Part shown: positions 4,594 through 5,625 of the stretch, piece after piece
Layout of the letters: each line of letters starts with the position of its first letter
How positions within the stretch are numbered: the stretch's first letter is position 1
Source of the DNA: Patescibacteria group bacterium
Lineage (GTDB): Bacteria; Patescibacteriota; Minisyncoccia; UBA6257; GWB1-50-10
DNA: 5,625 nt
Assembly: GCA_023380415.1 (NCBI GenBank)
Contig: JAMCRC010000036.1
Span: forward strand, 1-5,625
Direction: 5' to 3'
Position numbers and translations under genes: made by a program
The notes under the pieces: generated by a model
Told to the model about the DNA's origin: nothing
Database searches by the model: none
Seen by the model: only the letters and a program-made list of their open reading frames with translations

Positions 4594-5625
4594 CTAGAGA
4601 CAGACGATGCCCACCAATCTATCCCCTTTTTCCAGGTTCATTATTTTCACTCCTTGCGTGGCGCGCGAGAGGACGCGGATATCTTTAAGGGCCGTCCGCA
4701 GGGCCTGTCCCTTCGTCGAGAAGGCCAAGACCTCCGTGACCGTATCATCGACGATATGAGCCCCGATCACGGGCCCGGTCTTTTCGGTGATCTTCGCGGT
4801 CTTAATGCCGGAGCCCCCGCGTTTTTGAACCTTGTATTCCTTAAGTTCGGTTTGCTTGGCGAAACCGTTCGCCATGACGGCGACGAGCCGCAAACCGCCC
4901 TTTGTGCCTTTCTCTAGATCTTCTTTCTTTATTATATCAAGCCCGCTTACGCCATCCCCCTTTCCGAGGCGCATGGCCCGGACGCCGGAGGCTCCCCGGC
5001 CCATGGCGCGTATATCCTTCTCTTTGAAGCGGATGGCCTGGCCCAGGGCGGACGAGATTATTATCTCGTCATTACCGCCCGAGAGGCGCACCCACCCCAA
5101 GGTATCGCCCTGGGATAGTTTGATGGCGATGATGCCGTTCCTCCGGACGTTCCCGAAATCGGAAAGCGCCGTCTTTTTTATGACGCCGTCCTTAGTGACC
5201 ATGACGAGGAAATTCTTGTCGTTGCCGAGCTCCTGGGGGTAGGCGACAATGGCGCTCACCTTCTCGGTCGCCGGCATTTCGAGGAAGTTGTATATGGCCC
5301 GGCCTTTGGCCGTGCGGCTCGCGACCGGGATCTCATAGACCTTCGTCTGGAAGACCTTCCCCTGATTCGTGAAGAAAAGGATGTTGTCGTGCGTGTTCGC
5401 CGAGAGGAATTGGTATATCTGGTCCTCTTCCTTAAGATCGAATCCGATAAGACCCTTGCCGCCGCGTTTTTGGGCGCGGAATGTGTCCGGCGGCATGCGT
5501 TTGATGTAGCCGTCTTGGGTGAGCGTGATAAGCGCCTCTTCGGCGGCGATCAAATCCTCCTCCTTGAATTCTTTGAGTCCCGAAACGACGATCTTAGTCC
5601 GGCGGCCGAGAAGGTGAGCGCCATT
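4594..5625 (-). CDS. gyrA: DNA gyrase subunit A, C-terminal domain (partial, N-terminus outside window)
   Basis: The frame is open from the right edge to a TAG at 4594-4596 and yields 343 residues. The apparent TTG start at 5551-5553 is internal: reading upstream gives SGLKEFKEEDLIAAEEALITL, the usual lead-in to the GyrA C-terminal domain. The GyrA box QKRGGKG (fragment residues 52-58, bases 5452-5472) is intact. It distinguishes gyrase from ParC and is needed for DNA wrapping and negative supercoiling. Degenerate box-like turns recur (RTAKGR, VRRNGI, MGRGASGV, QKRGGSGI, SRATQGV), consistent with the six-bladed beta-pinwheel. The protein ends at EKGDRLVGIVCL without an acidic tail such as that of E. 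coli GyrA. The catalytic tyrosine and breakage-reunion domain lie off the window. The next gene starts 15 bases after the stop with no terminator between. Confidence 0.96.
   Translation of the reverse strand, partial: NGAHLLGRRTKIVVSGLKEFKEEDLIAAEEALITLTQDGYIKRMPPDTFRAQKRGGKGLIGFDLKEEDQIYQFLSANTHDNILFFTNQGKVFQTKVYEIPVASRTAKGRAIYNFLEMPATEKVSAIVAYPQELGNDKNFLVMVTKDGVIKKTALSDFGNVRRNGIIAIKLSQGDTLGWVRLSGGNDEIIISSALGQAIRFKEKDIRAMGRGASGVRAMRLGKGDGVSGLDIIKKEDLEKGTKGGLRLVAVMANGFAKQTELKEYKVQKRGGSGIKTAKITEKTGPVIGAHIVDDTVTEVLAFSTKGQALRTALKDIRVLSRATQGVKIMNLEKGDRLVGIVCL

Noticed and set aside
3646..4917. Long + strand open frame (423 codons) opposite the binding-protein and gyrA genes
   Set aside because: It crosses the junction of two well-supported - strand genes, and its translation is Arg/Gly/Asp-rich low-complexity material typical of antisense shadows. 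No membrane or domain motif is present.
5551..5553. TTG as the start of a 319-residue protein
   Set aside because: The frame stays open to the window edge, and the upstream residues match the region preceding the GyrA C-terminal domain. The TTG is an internal Leu codon.
1..5625. CRISPR array, tRNA, rRNA or insertion sequence
   Set aside because: No regular direct repeats, cloverleaf-like segments, terminal inverted repeats or transposase motifs were found on reading both strands. Nearly all bases are covered by the genes listed.

Overview
The window looks like a piece of a bacterial chromosome, most plausibly from Candidatus Patescibacteria (the CPR, Parcubacteria-like). The main reason is a run of four short proteins that each have a signal peptide, two membrane helices and (in three of them) a GG-(D/N)-x-DK loop. 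This is the architecture of the VirB2/TrbC-like 'type IV secretion system pilin' family that is abundant in CPR genomes. Tight gene packing, weak Shine-Dalgarno signals and no lipobox on the solute-binding protein fit this, but the taxonomic assignment is inference. GC content looks moderate, roughly one half by eye.

Layout. Positions 1-231 hold the 3' end of a + strand gene of unknown function, closed by a strong hairpin terminator (250-286). Everything from 287 to the right edge is on the - strand and is read right to left. It begins with the C-terminal third or more of DNA gyrase subunit A (4594 to beyond 5625), followed by a membrane-anchored family 1 solute-binding-like protein (3274-4578). 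Three pilin-like genes come next (2832-3272, 2405-2821, 2015-2371), with gaps of 15, 1, 10 and 33 bases between successive genes. A rho-independent terminator (1970-2001) ends this unit. Its U-tract merges into a promoter with a consensus TATAAT box (1948-1953) that starts a second unit: a fourth pilin-like gene (1620-1940) and, 4 bases on, a PMT-family (GT39) protein O-mannosyltransferase (287-1615). There are no gene-free stretches over 300 bases; the longest gaps are about 75 bases (1941-2014) and 55 bases (232-286).

How the genes may work together. The pilin-like proteins, the anchored binding protein and the O-mannosyltransferase all act at or outside the cytoplasmic membrane. They form a compact cell-surface locus downstream of the housekeeping gene gyrA. 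Mannosylation of the co-transcribed pilin is a reasonable hypothesis from the gene order and the Ser/Thr-rich mature N-terminus of that pilin. No VirB4-like ATPase, channel subunit, ABC permease or ABC ATPase is present, so whether these pilin-like proteins build a secretion channel, a filament or something else cannot be settled here.
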